Positions 1 to 7,309 are shown, counted from the stretch's first letter. The stretch: DNA of 8,383 nt from Pseudomonadota bacterium (GCA_023443095.1 JAEZVV010000080.1:1-8383); one strand, 5' to 3'. The notes: a model not told the origin generated them from the letters alone. Numbers and translations are program-made.

Positions 1-2335
1 GGACATGGCCCAGCTCGTCAACGAACACGTGACGCTGGTGAACACCATGAGCAACGAGACGCTGGACGTGGCCGGGGTCGAGGCCAAGTTCGGCGTCCCG
101 CCCGGCCGCATCGTCGACTACCTGACGCTGGTCGGCGATACGGTCGACAACGTCCCGGGGGTCGAGAAGGTCGGGCCCAAGACCGCGGTCAAATGGATCG
201 CTCAATACGGCTCGCTCGACGCGATCATGGCCAACGCCGACCAGGTCGGCGGCAAGGTCGGCGAGAACCTGCGCAAGGCCTTGCCCTGGCTGCCGACCGC
301 CCGCGTGCTGGTGACGATCAAGACCGACGGCGACATCGCCAGCCACGTGCCGCATTTCGACGCCCTGCTGGCGCAGGACCCGCAGACCGATCGCCTGCGC
401 GAACTGTTCGAGCGCTGGGAGTTCCGCGGCTGGGCGCGCGAACTGGCGGCCGGCGGCGCCGCCAAGGCCAAGGATGCGCCGGCCGATCTGTTTTCTGCCG
501 TCGAGGAAGCGGCTGCGCCCGCCGCGCCGATCACGCACTACGAAGCCGTGCTCACCGAAGGCGGACTCGAGCGCTGGCTGGAGCGGATCGAGTCGGCCGC
601 ACTGACCGCGATCGACACCGAGACCACCTCGCTCGATCCGATGGCCGCGCGCCTGGTCGGCATCTCTCTCGCGGTCAAGGAAAACGAAGGCTGCTACATC
701 CCGCTCGCGCATCGCTACCCCGGCGCGCCCGAGCAGCTGCCGCTCGAGGCCACGCTGGCGCGCCTCAAGCCCTGGCTCGAGTGCCCGCAGCACCGCAAGG
801 TGCTGCAGAACGCCAAATACGACGCCCACGTCTTTGCCAACCACGGCGTGCGGCTGGCCGGCATCGCCCACGACACCCTGCTCGAGAGCTACGTGATCGA
901 GGCGCACAAGAGCCACGACATGGACTCGCTCGCCGAGCGCTGGCTCGGCCGCAAGACGATCCGCTACGAGGAGGTGTGCGGCAAGGGCGCGAGCCAGATC
1001 GGCTTCGACGAAGTCGAGATCGAACGCGCCACCCAATACGCGGCCGAAGACGCCGAAGTCACGCTCGCCCTGCACCACGCGATGGCGCCGAAGCTCGAAC
1101 ACGCGCCCGACCTGCGCCGCGTCTACGAGGAGATCGAGCTGCCCACCAGCCGGGTCTTGTTCGAGATGGAGCGCACCGGCGTCCTGATCGACCGCGAACT
1201 GCTGATCCAGCAGGGCGGCGAGCTGGGCCTGCGTATGAAAGAGCTCGAGGCGCGGGCTTACGAGCTGGCGGGCCAGCCCTTCAACCTCGGCAGCCCGAAG
1301 CAGATCGGCGAGATCCTGTTCGGCAAGCTGGGGGTGCCGGTGGTGAAGAAGACCGCGAGTGGAGCGCCTTCGACCGACGAGGAGGTGCTCTCCAAGCTGG
1401 CCGAGGACTACCCCCTGCCCAAGACCCTGCTCGAACACCGTGGTCTCGCCAAACTCAAGTCGACCTATACCGACAAGCTGCCGCAGATGGTCGACGCCCG
1501 CACCGGCCGGGTCCACACGCATTACGGTCAGGCGGTGGCGGTGACGGGGCGCCTGGCCTCGAGCGACCCCAACCTGCAGAACATCCCGGTCCGGACCCAG
1601 GAAGGCCGCCGCATCCGCGAGGCCTTCATCGCCCCGCCCGGTCACGTGATCCTCAGCGCCGACTATTCGCAGATCGAACTGCGGATCATGGCCCACATCA
1701 GCGGCGACGAGGGCTTGCTGCGCGCTTTCGGGGCCGGCGAAGACATCCACCGCGCGACCGCGGCCGAGGTCTTCGGCGTGCCGGCGAGCGAAGTCACCGC
1801 CGACCAGCGCCGCACCGCCAAGGTGATCAACTTCGGTCTGATCTACGGCATGAGCGCCTTCGGTCTGGCCAGCAACCTCGGCATCGAACGCGAGGCCGCC
1901 CGCCTCTACATCGACCGCTACTTCATGCGTTACCCGGGTGTGGCCAAGTACATGGAGCGCACGCGAGAGCAGGCCAAGCGTCACGGCTATGTCGAGACCG
2001 TGTTCGGCCGTCGCCTGTGGCTTCCCGAGATCAACAGCCCCAACGGCCCGCGCCGCCAGGGCGCCGAACGCGCCGCGATCAACGCGCCGATGCAAGGCAC
2101 GGCGGCCGACCTGATCAAGCTGGCGATGGTGGCGGTGCAGAAATGGCTGCACACCGAGCGCCTCGGCTCCCGGCTCGTGATGCAGGTGCACGACGAACTC
2201 GTGCTCGAGGTGCCCGATGCCGAGCTCCACCTTGTGTCTCAACGCCTGCCCGAGATCATGGCCGGGGTGGCCGAACTCAAGGTGCCGCTGCTGGCCGAGG
2301 TTGGTGCTGGCCCCAACTGGGAAGCGGCGCACTGA
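1..2335 (+). CDS. polA: DNA polymerase I, 5' end outside window
   Basis: Cytoplasmic DNA polymerase I, which fills gaps and removes RNA primers in replication and repair. The frame is already open at base 2, and the text before and after the first ATG (base 5) matches the middle of the 5'-nuclease domain, so this ATG is internal. About 140 N-terminal residues are missing compared with the 928-aa E. coli protein. Numbered from that Met: the end of the 5'-nuclease with its helix-hairpin-helix (GDTVDNVPGVEKVGPKTA, about 44-61); a 3'-5' exonuclease with metal ligands D204 and E206 (DTET), D273 (KYD), Y345 and D349 (YAAED), all intact, so proofreading should work; and a family-A polymerase domain. 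The polymerase has motif A DYSQIE (D553), motif B R602/K606/F610/Y614 and motif C VHDE (D730), which correspond to E. coli D705, R754/K758/F762/Y766 and D882. The C-terminus (GPNWEAAH) matches the family end, so the gene is complete at its 3' end. Confidence 0.98.
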   Translation, partial: DMAQLVNEHVTLVNTMSNETLDVAGVEAKFGVPPGRIVDYLTLVGDTVDNVPGVEKVGPKTAVKWIAQYGSLDAIMANADQVGGKVGENLRKALPWLPTARVLVTIKTDGDIASHVPHFDALLAQDPQTDRLRELFERWEFRGWARELAAGGAAKAKDAPADLFSAVEEAAAPAAPITHYEAVLTEGGLERWLERIESAALTAIDTETTSLDPMAARLVGISLAVKENEGCYIPLAHRYPGAPEQLPLEATLARLKPWLECPQHRKVLQNAKYDAHVFANHGVRLAGIAHDTLLESYVIEAHKSHDMDSLAERWLGRKTIRYEEVCGKGASQIGFDEVEIERATQYAAEDAEVTLALHHAMAPKLEHAPDLRRVYEEIELPTSRVLFEMERTGVLIDRELLIQQGGELGLRMKELEARAYELAGQPFNLGSPKQIGEILFGKLGVPVVKKTASGAPSTDEEVLSKLAEDYPLPKTLLEHRGLAKLKSTYTDKLPQMVDARTGRVHTHYGQAVAVTGRLASSDPNLQNIPVRTQEGRRIREAFIAPPGHVILSADYSQIELRIMAHISGDEGLLRAFGAGEDIHRATAAEVFGVPASEVTADQRRTAKVINFGLIYGMSAFGLASNLGIEREAARLYIDRYFMRYPGVAKYMERTREQAKRHGYVETVFGRRLWLPEINSPNGPRRQGAERAAINAPMQGTAADLIKLAMVAVQKWLHTERLGSRLVMQVHDELVLEVPDAELHLVSQRLPEIMAGVAELKVPLLAEVGAGPNWEAAH

Positions 2336-2457
2336 GTCGCGGTGCGTGAGCTAGCTCAAACCGGCTGCGGCTAGTGTGTGGCCCCAGTGGCGCGCCCCGC
2401 CAGTAGCCGTTAAGGTCCGTGCATTAATGGCTCTTGCCATGTGTTTTTGGAGTCTGC

Positions 2458-2541
2458 ATGTTTTATCGTTTGATGGTGGTCCTGCCGTTTGTGGCGATCA
2501 CCTTGTTTTCTGTCGGGGCCACGTTCTCGGCATTGATCTGA
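2458..2541 (+). CDS. candidate 27-aa single-pass membrane peptide
   Basis: A very short ORF reading MFYRLMVVLP followed by FVAITLFSVGATFSALI. A GGAG ribosome binding site at 2449-2452 lies 5 bases before the ATG. After a short basic start (one Arg), residues 6-27 are almost wholly hydrophobic and could form one membrane helix. The stop lies 14 bases before the stem of a strong terminator, so ORF and terminator look like one short transcription unit. A possible extended -10 (TGC ATTAAT, 2420-2428) lies upstream, but I see no convincing -35. I do not recognise the peptide. Its size and shape recall accessory subunits of membrane complexes such as CydX or KdpF, but nothing nearby encodes such a complex. 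No homologue was checked, so chance remains possible. Confidence 0.45.
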   Translation: MFYRLMVVLPFVAITLFSVGATFSALI

Positions 2542-2555
2542 GCGATCTGAAGTAA

Positions 2556-2588
2556 AAGCAAGGGCCGCAATGCGGCCCTTGCTTCGTT
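2556..2588 (+). terminator. hairpin terminator after polA and the small ORF
   Basis: A perfect 13-bp GC-rich stem (2556-2568 with 2572-2584) closed by a 3-base loop (AAT), followed by a weak T-containing tail (CTTCGTT). The 5' side carries AAAA, which is T-rich on the other strand, so it could stop transcription in both directions. It separates the polA unit from fadD. Confidence 0.8.
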
Positions 2589-2669
2589 AGCGGTGGCGCT
2601 GCCCTCGTCGTGATGCCGGCGGCCCCGGGGAACGAGACGCAATCACGGCTCCCCTGATGTATGGCAAGA

Positions 2670-2694
2670 AAACCGGCGACGAGCCGGCCGGTTT
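2670..2694. repeat. inverted repeat in the fadD leader
   Basis: An 8-bp perfect inverted repeat AAACCGGC/GCCGGTTT (2670-2677 with 2687-2694) around a 9-base loop, about 80 bases before the fadD start. Read on the minus strand it is followed by TTCTT, so it might act as a weak terminator in that direction; it could equally be an operator or a leader hairpin. Apart from this, 2589-2763 shows nothing I can name, and I see no clear fadD promoter. Confidence 0.35.
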
Positions 2695-2776
2695 GAGGGT
2701 TAGGCCGCGGGCGGTGTTGCGTTGCGCTCCCTACACTCCGCGCTCCGCGCGAGTCGCGCCACCAAGGAGTCATTGC

Positions 2777-4480
2777 ATGCCTGCCATGCCCTGGTTGAAA
2801 AATTATCCTGCCGGGATGCCGGAGCAGATCGACGCCGACCGCTACCGCTCGATCCCGGATCTGCTGGCCGCCGTCGTGGCCGAATATCGCGACCTGCCGG
2901 CGTTCCACAACCTCGGCCGCGATCTCAGCTACGCCGAGGTCGATCGCCTGTCGCGCGACCTGGCCGCCTACTTGCAGGGTCTGCCTGACCTGGTCCAGGG
3001 CGACCGGGTCGCGATCATGTCGCCCAACCTGCTGCAGTACCCGGTGGCGGTGTTCGGCATCCTGCGTGCCGGGATGACGGTGGTGAACGTCAACCCGCTC
3101 TATACCGCGCCCGAGGTCGAGCACCAGCTCGCCGATGCCGGCGCCAAGGCGATCGTGATCGTCGAGAACTTCGCCGCCACCCTGCAAGTGGCGCTCCCCC
3201 GCACCCCGATCAAACACGTCATCGTCACTGGAGTTGCGGACCTGCTGCCCGCGCCCAAGCGCTGGCTGATCAATGCGGCGGTCAAATACGTGAAGAAGAT
3301 GGTGCCGGCGTGGAGCATTTCCGGCGCCGTGCGCTGGCGTGCCGCTCTGGCCGCCGGCGCGCGGCGTCAGCTCAAGCCGGTGTCGATCGACGCCCGCGAG
3401 GACGTCGCCTTCCTGCAATACACCGGCGGCACCACCGGCGTGGCCAAGGGCGCCATGCTCACCCATCGCAACATGCTCGCCAATCTCGAGCAGATGCGCT
3501 TGTGGGTGTCGTCAGGCTTCGTCGTCGGCAAGGAAGTGGTGATCGCGCCGCTGCCGCTCTACCACGTGTTTTCTCTCAGCTCGACGCTCGCCTTCATGCA
3601 GATGGGCGCGCGCACGGTATTGATCACCAACCCGCGCGACATGAAGGGTTTCGTCGCCGAACTTGCTCGCTGGAAGTTCAGCGTCATGACCGGAGTGAAC
3701 ACGCTGTTTGCGGGGCTGATGAACACCCCCGGCTTCAAGGAGCTCGACTTCTCCTCGATGAAGGTGGTGGTGGGCGGCGGCTCGGCCGTGCAGCGCGGCG
3801 TGGCCGAGCGTTGGTTCGGCATCACCGGCCATCACATCGTCGAGGCCTACGGTCTGACCGAGACTTCGCCCGGGGTGTGCTCCAACCTGCTCGGCTCGCC
3901 CTGGAGCGGCAGCGTCGGGCTGCCGACGCCCTCGACCCTGGTGAGCATCCGCAACGATAAGTTCGAGCCCCTGCCGCTGTGGAACGGACAGGGGTCGCCC
4001 GAGCCCTGCATCGGCGAGATCTGCGTGTCCGGGCCGCAAGTGATGAAGGGTTACTGGAACGCGCCCGAGGACACCGCCGCCGTGATGCAGGACGGCTGGC
4101 TCAAGACCGGCGACGTGGGCTACATGGACGAGCAGGGGCGGATCACGCTCACCGACCGCAAGCGCGACATGATTCTGGTGTCGGGCTTCAATGTCTATCC
4201 GGGCGAGGTCGAAAACGTGGTTTCGATGCTGCCGGGCGTGCTCGAGTGCGGCGCGGTCGGCGTGCCCGACGAGCATTCGGGCGAGGCGGTGCGGGTGGTG
4301 ATCGTCAAACGCGACCCCGGCCTCACCCGCGAGGCGGTGATCGAGCATTGCCGCTCGCACCTGACGGGCTACAAGCGGCCGCGGCAGGTCGAGTTCGTGG
4401 CGGCGATTCCGAAAAACTCGGTCGGCAAGGTCTTGCGCCGCGAGCTGCGCAATCTGCCGCACTCGTCCACCCAGGGCTGA
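2777..4480 (+). CDS. fadD: long-chain fatty acid-CoA ligase
   Basis: Activates long-chain fatty acids to acyl-CoA with ATP and CoA (via an acyl-AMP), the entry step of beta-oxidation; in E. coli it works at the inner face of the membrane. The 567 aa compare with 561 in E. coli FadD and align along the whole length. The ATG at 2777 follows AAGGAG (2764-2769) with a 7-base spacer and gives the family N-terminus (MPAMPWLKNYP); 40 further open codons upstream look like untranslated leader. Visible ANL-superfamily motifs: P-loop YTGGTTGVAKG (215-225), acyl-substrate region PLPLYHVF, YGLTE (358-362), the hinge and C-terminal domain DRKRDMILVSGFNVYPGE (from D460), and catalytic lysine K551 in NSVGKVLRREL. 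Nothing is missing. It is transcribed alone and converges on the yeiW-like remnant 22 bases downstream, with no obvious terminator between. The exact chain-length preference cannot be read from sequence. Confidence 0.96.
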   Translation: MPAMPWLKNYPAGMPEQIDADRYRSIPDLLAAVVAEYRDLPAFHNLGRDLSYAEVDRLSRDLAAYLQGLPDLVQGDRVAIMSPNLLQYPVAVFGILRAGMTVVNVNPLYTAPEVEHQLADAGAKAIVIVENFAATLQVALPRTPIKHVIVTGVADLLPAPKRWLINAAVKYVKKMVPAWSISGAVRWRAALAAGARRQLKPVSIDAREDVAFLQYTGGTTGVAKGAMLTHRNMLANLEQMRLWVSSGFVVGKEVVIAPLPLYHVFSLSSTLAFMQMGARTVLITNPRDMKGFVAELARWKFSVMTGVNTLFAGLMNTPGFKELDFSSMKVVVGGGSAVQRGVAERWFGITGHHIVEAYGLTETSPGVCSNLLGSPWSGSVGLPTPSTLVSIRNDKFEPLPLWNGQGSPEPCIGEICVSGPQVMKGYWNAPEDTAAVMQDGWLKTGDVGYMDEQGRITLTDRKRDMILVSGFNVYPGEVENVVSMLPGVLECGAVGVPDEHSGEAVRVVIVKRDPGLTREAVIEHCRSHLTGYKRPRQVEFVAAIPKNSVGKVLRRELRNLPHSSTQG

Positions 4481-4502
4481 GGCGCGCGCCGAAGGCGGGC
4501 GA

Positions 4503-4706
4503 CTAGCCGCCGCTGCGGCGCGGGGCGGGGCGAGTCGCTGCCTCGAGTCGCCCCAGCCAGGCGATCGCCTCGCCGCGCGTCTGGCCGCACATGTCGGGCG
4601 CAGGTTTCAGTCCGGCACAGACAGCGGGTCGATCGGCGCGGCCGAAAATCGCGCAAGACATATCGGTCCGCAGGTGGAGGCAGGCGACGCCGGCGGGCTT
4701 GCTGGT
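4503..4706 (-). pseudogene. YeiW/YkgJ-type cysteine-cluster protein, 5' end lost at element junction
   Basis: On the minus strand the last about 66 residues before a TAG stop (4503-4505) match the C-terminal part of the short YkgJ-family/UPF0153 proteins typified by E. coli YeiW. These begin with a cysteine cluster and contain GKPA, then C-QL, C-IF, RPAVC-GL and EMCG motifs. Seen here in order: KPAGVACLHL, MSCAIF, RPAVCAGL, DMCG and EAIAWLGRLEAATRP, so the four C-terminal cysteines are kept. Upstream of KPAG (codon at 4698-4700) the resemblance stops. The expected N-terminal stretch with the CGACC-like cysteines and PIPGMP is absent, replaced by codons that run antisense into the recombinase region. 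The family is thought to bind metal (zinc or an iron-sulfur cluster); its function is not established. Lacking its own start and half of its cysteines, this copy is probably inactive. A reading frame continues into the element, so a chimeric product is possible but unlikely. Confidence 0.82.
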
Positions 4707-4776
4707 CGGTACCTTAAGGGCTGGACGGACCCTAAAAGCTGCTCGGCGGCAGAAAGATAAAAGCTCAACGCTTACT
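4695..4776. other. probable left attachment junction (attL) of an integrated element
   Basis: Host gene homology ends at about 4700-4706 and element sequence begins. The next gene is a large serine recombinase that reads away from the junction, the usual layout when the integrase sits beside its att site. Two overlapping small palindromes (GGTACC and CCTTAAGG, 4708-4719) lie right at the edge. AAAAGCT occurs twice (4734-4740 and 4759-4764 in the shorter form AAAGCT). The crossover dinucleotide cannot be fixed without attR or an empty site. Confidence 0.55.
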
Positions 4777-4810
4777 GGGTATGTCCTCCATCCCTTTAGG
4801 AACCATACCC
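4777..4810. promoter_or_regulatory. imperfect dyad just before the recombinase start
   Basis: GGGTATG TCCT (4777-4787) is mirrored by AGGA-ac-CATACCC (4798-4810): 11 paired positions around a 10-base centre with a 2-base bulge. It ends exactly at the GTG start, and its right half contains the AGGA ribosome binding site. It could be an operator for self-repression, a binding site for the recombinase or a directionality factor, or an mRNA hairpin hiding the ribosome binding site. The sequence cannot decide between these. Confidence 0.45.
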
Positions 4811-6463
4811 GTGAGCACCGTTTCCCCTGTAGCAACCAAAGTGACCGCCGCCATCTGCGAGATGGCATCGCGCCCCAAGGCTTACTCGTACATCCGCTTC
4901 TCGACCAAGCGCCAAGCAAAGGGTGACAGCTTGCAGCGCCAACTGGAGAAGAGCCGCCGCTACGCGGCCGAAAACGACCTGGACCTCCAGGAGACAACCT
5001 TCGAGGACTTGGGCGTATCTGCTTTCGACCGCAGCAACGTCACGCGTGGTGCACTAGCCGCTTTCATCAATGCCGTGGAGTCCGGTGCCATGGAGCGCGG
5101 CTCCTACTTGCTTGTCGAAAGCCTGGACCGTCTTTCCCGCGCCGATGTGTTGGACGCGATGGGGCTGCTTTCCCGCCTAGTCAAGCTGGGCATCCGAGTC
5201 GTCACCGTGATTGACGGCCGCGTACTCGACGAGGAGAGCATCAAAGAACCCATGAACGTCATGTATGCGGTTCTGGTCTTCGTCCGAGCAAACGAGGAGT
5301 CCGAAACCAAGGCTCATCGTGTCCAGAAGGCCCATCAGCGCAAGCGCGACACCAAGTCAGCCTTCGCGTTCGGGCAGGGTCCTGCGTGGCTGCGGCCCAA
5401 CGCTGACAAAAGCGGCTGGGAGGTCATCCCGGAAAAGGCTGAAAGCATCGTGAAGGTGTTCGAGCTTGCGGCAAGCGGTGTCGGCTCGACTGCTATTACG
5501 CGCATCGCCAACAGCGAGAACTGGCCGGTGCCCGGAAAGGCGAAGGGCTGGCACAAGACGCTCCCGCACAAGTTGATTCACAACCGCCGCGTCCTCGGCG
5601 AGTTCGAGCCATCCGTCAAGGATGGGAACGGCCGGCGCGCCACGGGCGAGTGCTGGGATGGCTACTACCCGCCCGTCGTTTCGCACGAGCTGTTCAATGC
5701 TGCGCAGGCATCAGCCGAACGGCGCCGCCACCTTCCAAAAAGGCGCGATGCGGGCTACCACAACATCTTTCAAGGGTTCCTACGCTGCGGGCACTGCGGC
5801 GCGACCCTTGCCAGAAAGTCCAAAAGCAGCGGTCGGAATAGTCTGGGATATGCCCTGTACGTCTGCGCTGACCGCGACCGTGGGTTGACGAACTGTCCGA
5901 ACTGGAACGCGCGCGAGCTTGAGACGGCCCTCCTCCCGTCGCTGATGAACTGCGTGTCCTCGGAAATCTTGAAGGGCAGCGTCAAGAAAGAGGCTATCGA
6001 GGCGCTGGACTTCGAGCGTGCCGCCATGCAGCAGGACAGCAAGTCACTGCGCAACCTGCTCTCCGTCATCGAAGAAGTGGGGGCATCTTCGGCTCTGGCC
6101 AACCGCATCCGCGAACTCGAAGACGCGCTCGCGCGGCGGCGAGTTCGGGTTGCGGAACTCACCGCCGTTGCCAACGACCCGATGACCTCCATCTGGGAAG
6201 AAGACCTAGACGCAGCCATTGCCGATGCGCTGCGTGCAGTCCGCGACGTAACGGATGAGCGCATGAAGGAGCGTTCCGAGTTACACGCCTCATTCACACG
6301 TGTGGTCAACAGGTTGTGGGTTTGGCCTGGAAGCCATGCGGCGCTCATGCTGCACAACGACGCCACCAAAGTCTTTATCCCCCTGTCAATGCACGCCCCT
6401 ATTCAGGCGGCCATCGACGGAGAAATCAGCGTGCCGACGCGCGAGTCCTTGGAAGCGGCCTAA
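4811..6463 (+). CDS. large serine recombinase (site-specific integrase)
   Basis: Cuts and rejoins attP/attB through a serine-DNA link, integrating or excising the element. From GTG 4811 it has 550 aa. Resolvase-type catalytic domain about 24-160: YSYIRFSTKRQ with nucleophile S31 and R29, then ESLDRLSR (103-110) and a RVVTVIDGR strand. Recombinase domain about 190-300 (GPAWLRPN to NRRVLGEFEP). Zinc ribbon with C326-GH-C329, C352 and C362. A charged helical stretch at about 390-480 is probably the coiled coil that controls synapsis. Start choice: GTG 4811 has AGGA (4798-4801) 9 bases upstream and leaves the dyad outside the gene. ATG 4781 (560 aa) lies inside the dyad with no clear ribosome binding site; ATG 4862 would still keep the catalytic domain. 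Codon use is less GC-rich than in polA and fadD, which fits transfer. It lies directly inside the junction in the yeiW-like gene and is its likely integrase. Confidence 0.93.
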   Translation: MSTVSPVATKVTAAICEMASRPKAYSYIRFSTKRQAKGDSLQRQLEKSRRYAAENDLDLQETTFEDLGVSAFDRSNVTRGALAAFINAVESGAMERGSYLLVESLDRLSRADVLDAMGLLSRLVKLGIRVVTVIDGRVLDEESIKEPMNVMYAVLVFVRANEESETKAHRVQKAHQRKRDTKSAFAFGQGPAWLRPNADKSGWEVIPEKAESIVKVFELAASGVGSTAITRIANSENWPVPGKAKGWHKTLPHKLIHNRRVLGEFEPSVKDGNGRRATGECWDGYYPPVVSHELFNAAQASAERRRHLPKRRDAGYHNIFQGFLRCGHCGATLARKSKSSGRNSLGYALYVCADRDRGLTNCPNWNARELETALLPSLMNCVSSEILKGSVKKEAIEALDFERAAMQQDSKSLRNLLSVIEEVGASSALANRIRELEDALARRRVRVAELTAVANDPMTSIWEEDLDAAIADALRAVRDVTDERMKERSELHASFTRVVNRLWVWPGSHAALMLHNDATKVFIPLSMHAPIQAAIDGEISVPTRESLEAA

Positions 6464-6751
6464 GTGGAGGAGCGTGCGGCGCTGGGTGGTGTCTTGCGTG
6501 CCGCATGTTGGCGGTCGCTACATGCCGGATGCACTAATCACCTTTGCTCTCCTGGTATCTGTATTACCGTCGATACCCAATCCGCTCGCCTTCTCACTGA
6601 CGATGGCGCTCCGTCGCCCGAGCTGAAGGGCGAGCCCCTGCTAGCGCTCGCGCGTCTCTGCGCAGCTTTGCACGCTTCCAGCCACATGCTGGGCGAGCTC
6701 GAACTGCGTCACCTTGAACAGTTCGTCGCAATGCAGCGCTGGCTTCGCTGA
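6464..6751 (+). CDS. small hypothetical ORF downstream of recombinase
   Basis: A 95-codon frame starting with GTG directly after the recombinase stop, with GGAAG (6451-6455) 8 bases upstream, so translational coupling is possible. The first about 35 residues are cysteine-rich and look unlike a normal protein start. The second half (from about VDTQSARLL, base 6569, to the stop) looks coding: GC-rich third positions and an amphipathic helical pattern (GEPLLALARLCAALHASSH, then MLGELELRHLEQFVAMQRWL). I do not recognise it. It may be a real small element protein, or only the 3' remnant of a gene whose 5' part was replaced. The 6500-6590 stretch is lower in GC and contains a 6-bp inverted repeat (GGTATC/GATACC, 6554-6559 with 6572-6577). 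No downstream partner shares its frame. Confidence 0.35.
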   Translation: MEERAALGGVLRAACWRSLHAGCTNHLCSPGICITVDTQSARLLTDDGAPSPELKGEPLLALARLCAALHASSHMLGELELRHLEQFVAMQRWLR

Positions 6752-6976
6752 GCCGCGCGCCCGCCCTGGACGATTTGAAGCCGCTGCCGCAAGACAGCGG
6801 TCAGTCCCGGCCGGCGCCGGGGCTGACCCGGAGGTGCGCCGCGCCCCAGCGCGGACACCGCAGGGCCGGGGGAGCCGGCAGCATCGAGGCGCGGTCCTAG
6901 CGCCGGCCCGCCCCCAGGCGGGCGATGTTGACGGGACCGCAGCCGCAGGCGTGAGGTCCGCCGCTGACGAAGCGAA

Positions 6977-7075
6977 GCGCAGGAGGCCACCCTGGTTGGC
7001 GGCGAAGCGTCCAGCTTAGAGCCAGGACAACGGCACGTTGAGCAGGCGTCCGACATCCGGGGTGGCCTCCTGCGC
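6977..7075 (+). repeat. perfect 16-bp long-range inverted repeat
   Basis: GCGCAGGAGGCCACCC (6977-6992) is exactly complementary to GGGTGGCCTCCTGCGC (7060-7075) across 67 bases. The enclosed part has its own hairpin CAACG-GCA-CGTTG (7028-7040) and a possible GTCC/GGAC pairing (7009-7012 with 7025-7028). This is the strongest single sign that the region folds as RNA or forms a cruciform. Confidence 0.85.
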
Positions 7076-7280
7076 GGTACGCCGACGAAGTCGGTGGGTC
7101 GGGCAGGAAACGGCGCTGTATTCGACGGAGGACAAGCGGCGTCCAGCCGCGCGAGTGTGCGTGTGGCCCTAGCCACCGAAGAGCACACGTTCAGCCGCCC
7201 GGTGTCTCGGCATTGAGCTGGCAGCCTCTGCTGCGAGCGTGCCGAGGCGCCAGACGCATCGCCAGATGGGGCGTCGCTAC

Positions 7281-7303
7281 ACCTGGCATCTCCATGCCAG
7301 GTG
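7281..7303 (+). promoter_or_regulatory. hairpin overlapping the ribosome binding site of the next gene
   Basis: A perfect 9-bp stem ACCTGGCAT/ATGCCAGGT with a CTCC loop. Its 3' arm contains most of AGGTG (7299-7303), the only Shine-Dalgarno-like sequence before the ATG at 7310. If it forms in the mRNA it would hide the ribosome binding site and lower translation. It is also the last stem of the structured region. Confidence 0.55.
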
Positions 7304-7309
7304 TTCCTG

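Larger units (their letters stand above)
6777..7303 (+). ncRNA. candidate large structured RNA of about 530 nt
   Basis: No frame here looks like protein on either strand, yet the stretch is dense with stem-loops. In order: 6781-6786/6795-6800; 6800-6811/6816-6827 (12 bp, 4-base loop, one G.U); 6833-6836 plus 6839-6844 with 6849-6854 plus 6856-6859 (CCCA loop); 6888-6892/6900-6904; 6906-6912/6917-6923 (CCCA loop); 6934-6938/6955-6959; 6977-6992/7060-7075 (16 bp, perfect) enclosing 7028-7032/7036-7040; 7080-7086/7090-7096 (GAA loop, one G.U); 7112-7118/7192-7199 closing a branch that holds 7136-7140/7146-7150 and 7155-7160/7183-7188 with inner 7163-7167/7172-7176; 7201-7212/7240-7251 (two G.U) with inner 7221-7225/7230-7234; and 7281-7289/7294-7302. 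All four wobble pairs are G.U when read on the plus strand; on the minus strand they would be A-C mismatches. Candidate identities: a HEARO/omega-RNA-like element without IscB, an oriT or oriV, a long leader of the next gene, or a new RNA class. Ends are approximate. Confidence 0.5.

Noticed and set aside
193..2349. 718-codon frame overlapping polA on the same strand
   Set aside because: Arg/Ala/Pro-rich off-frame translation of polA; no domain visible.
2498..3466. 322-codon open frame antisense to fadD
   Set aside because: Shadow of fadD in GC-rich DNA; composition is dominated by His, Arg, Gly and Gln, and no family is recognisable.
3512..4462. 316-codon open frame antisense to the fadD 3' half
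   Set aside because: Same kind of shadow; fadD motifs fully explain the sequence.
4707..4997. In-frame upstream extension of the yeiW-like remnant into the element
   Set aside because: Runs antisense to the recombinase and lacks the family's N-terminal cysteine motif; open only by chance.
6554..6577. GGTATC/GATACC inverted repeat as recombinase or operator site
   Set aside because: Only 6 bp with a 12-base loop; expected by chance at this scale.
6464..7309. CRISPR array or direct-repeat cluster
   Set aside because: The region is rich in inverted, not direct, repeats; no regularly spaced identical units were found.
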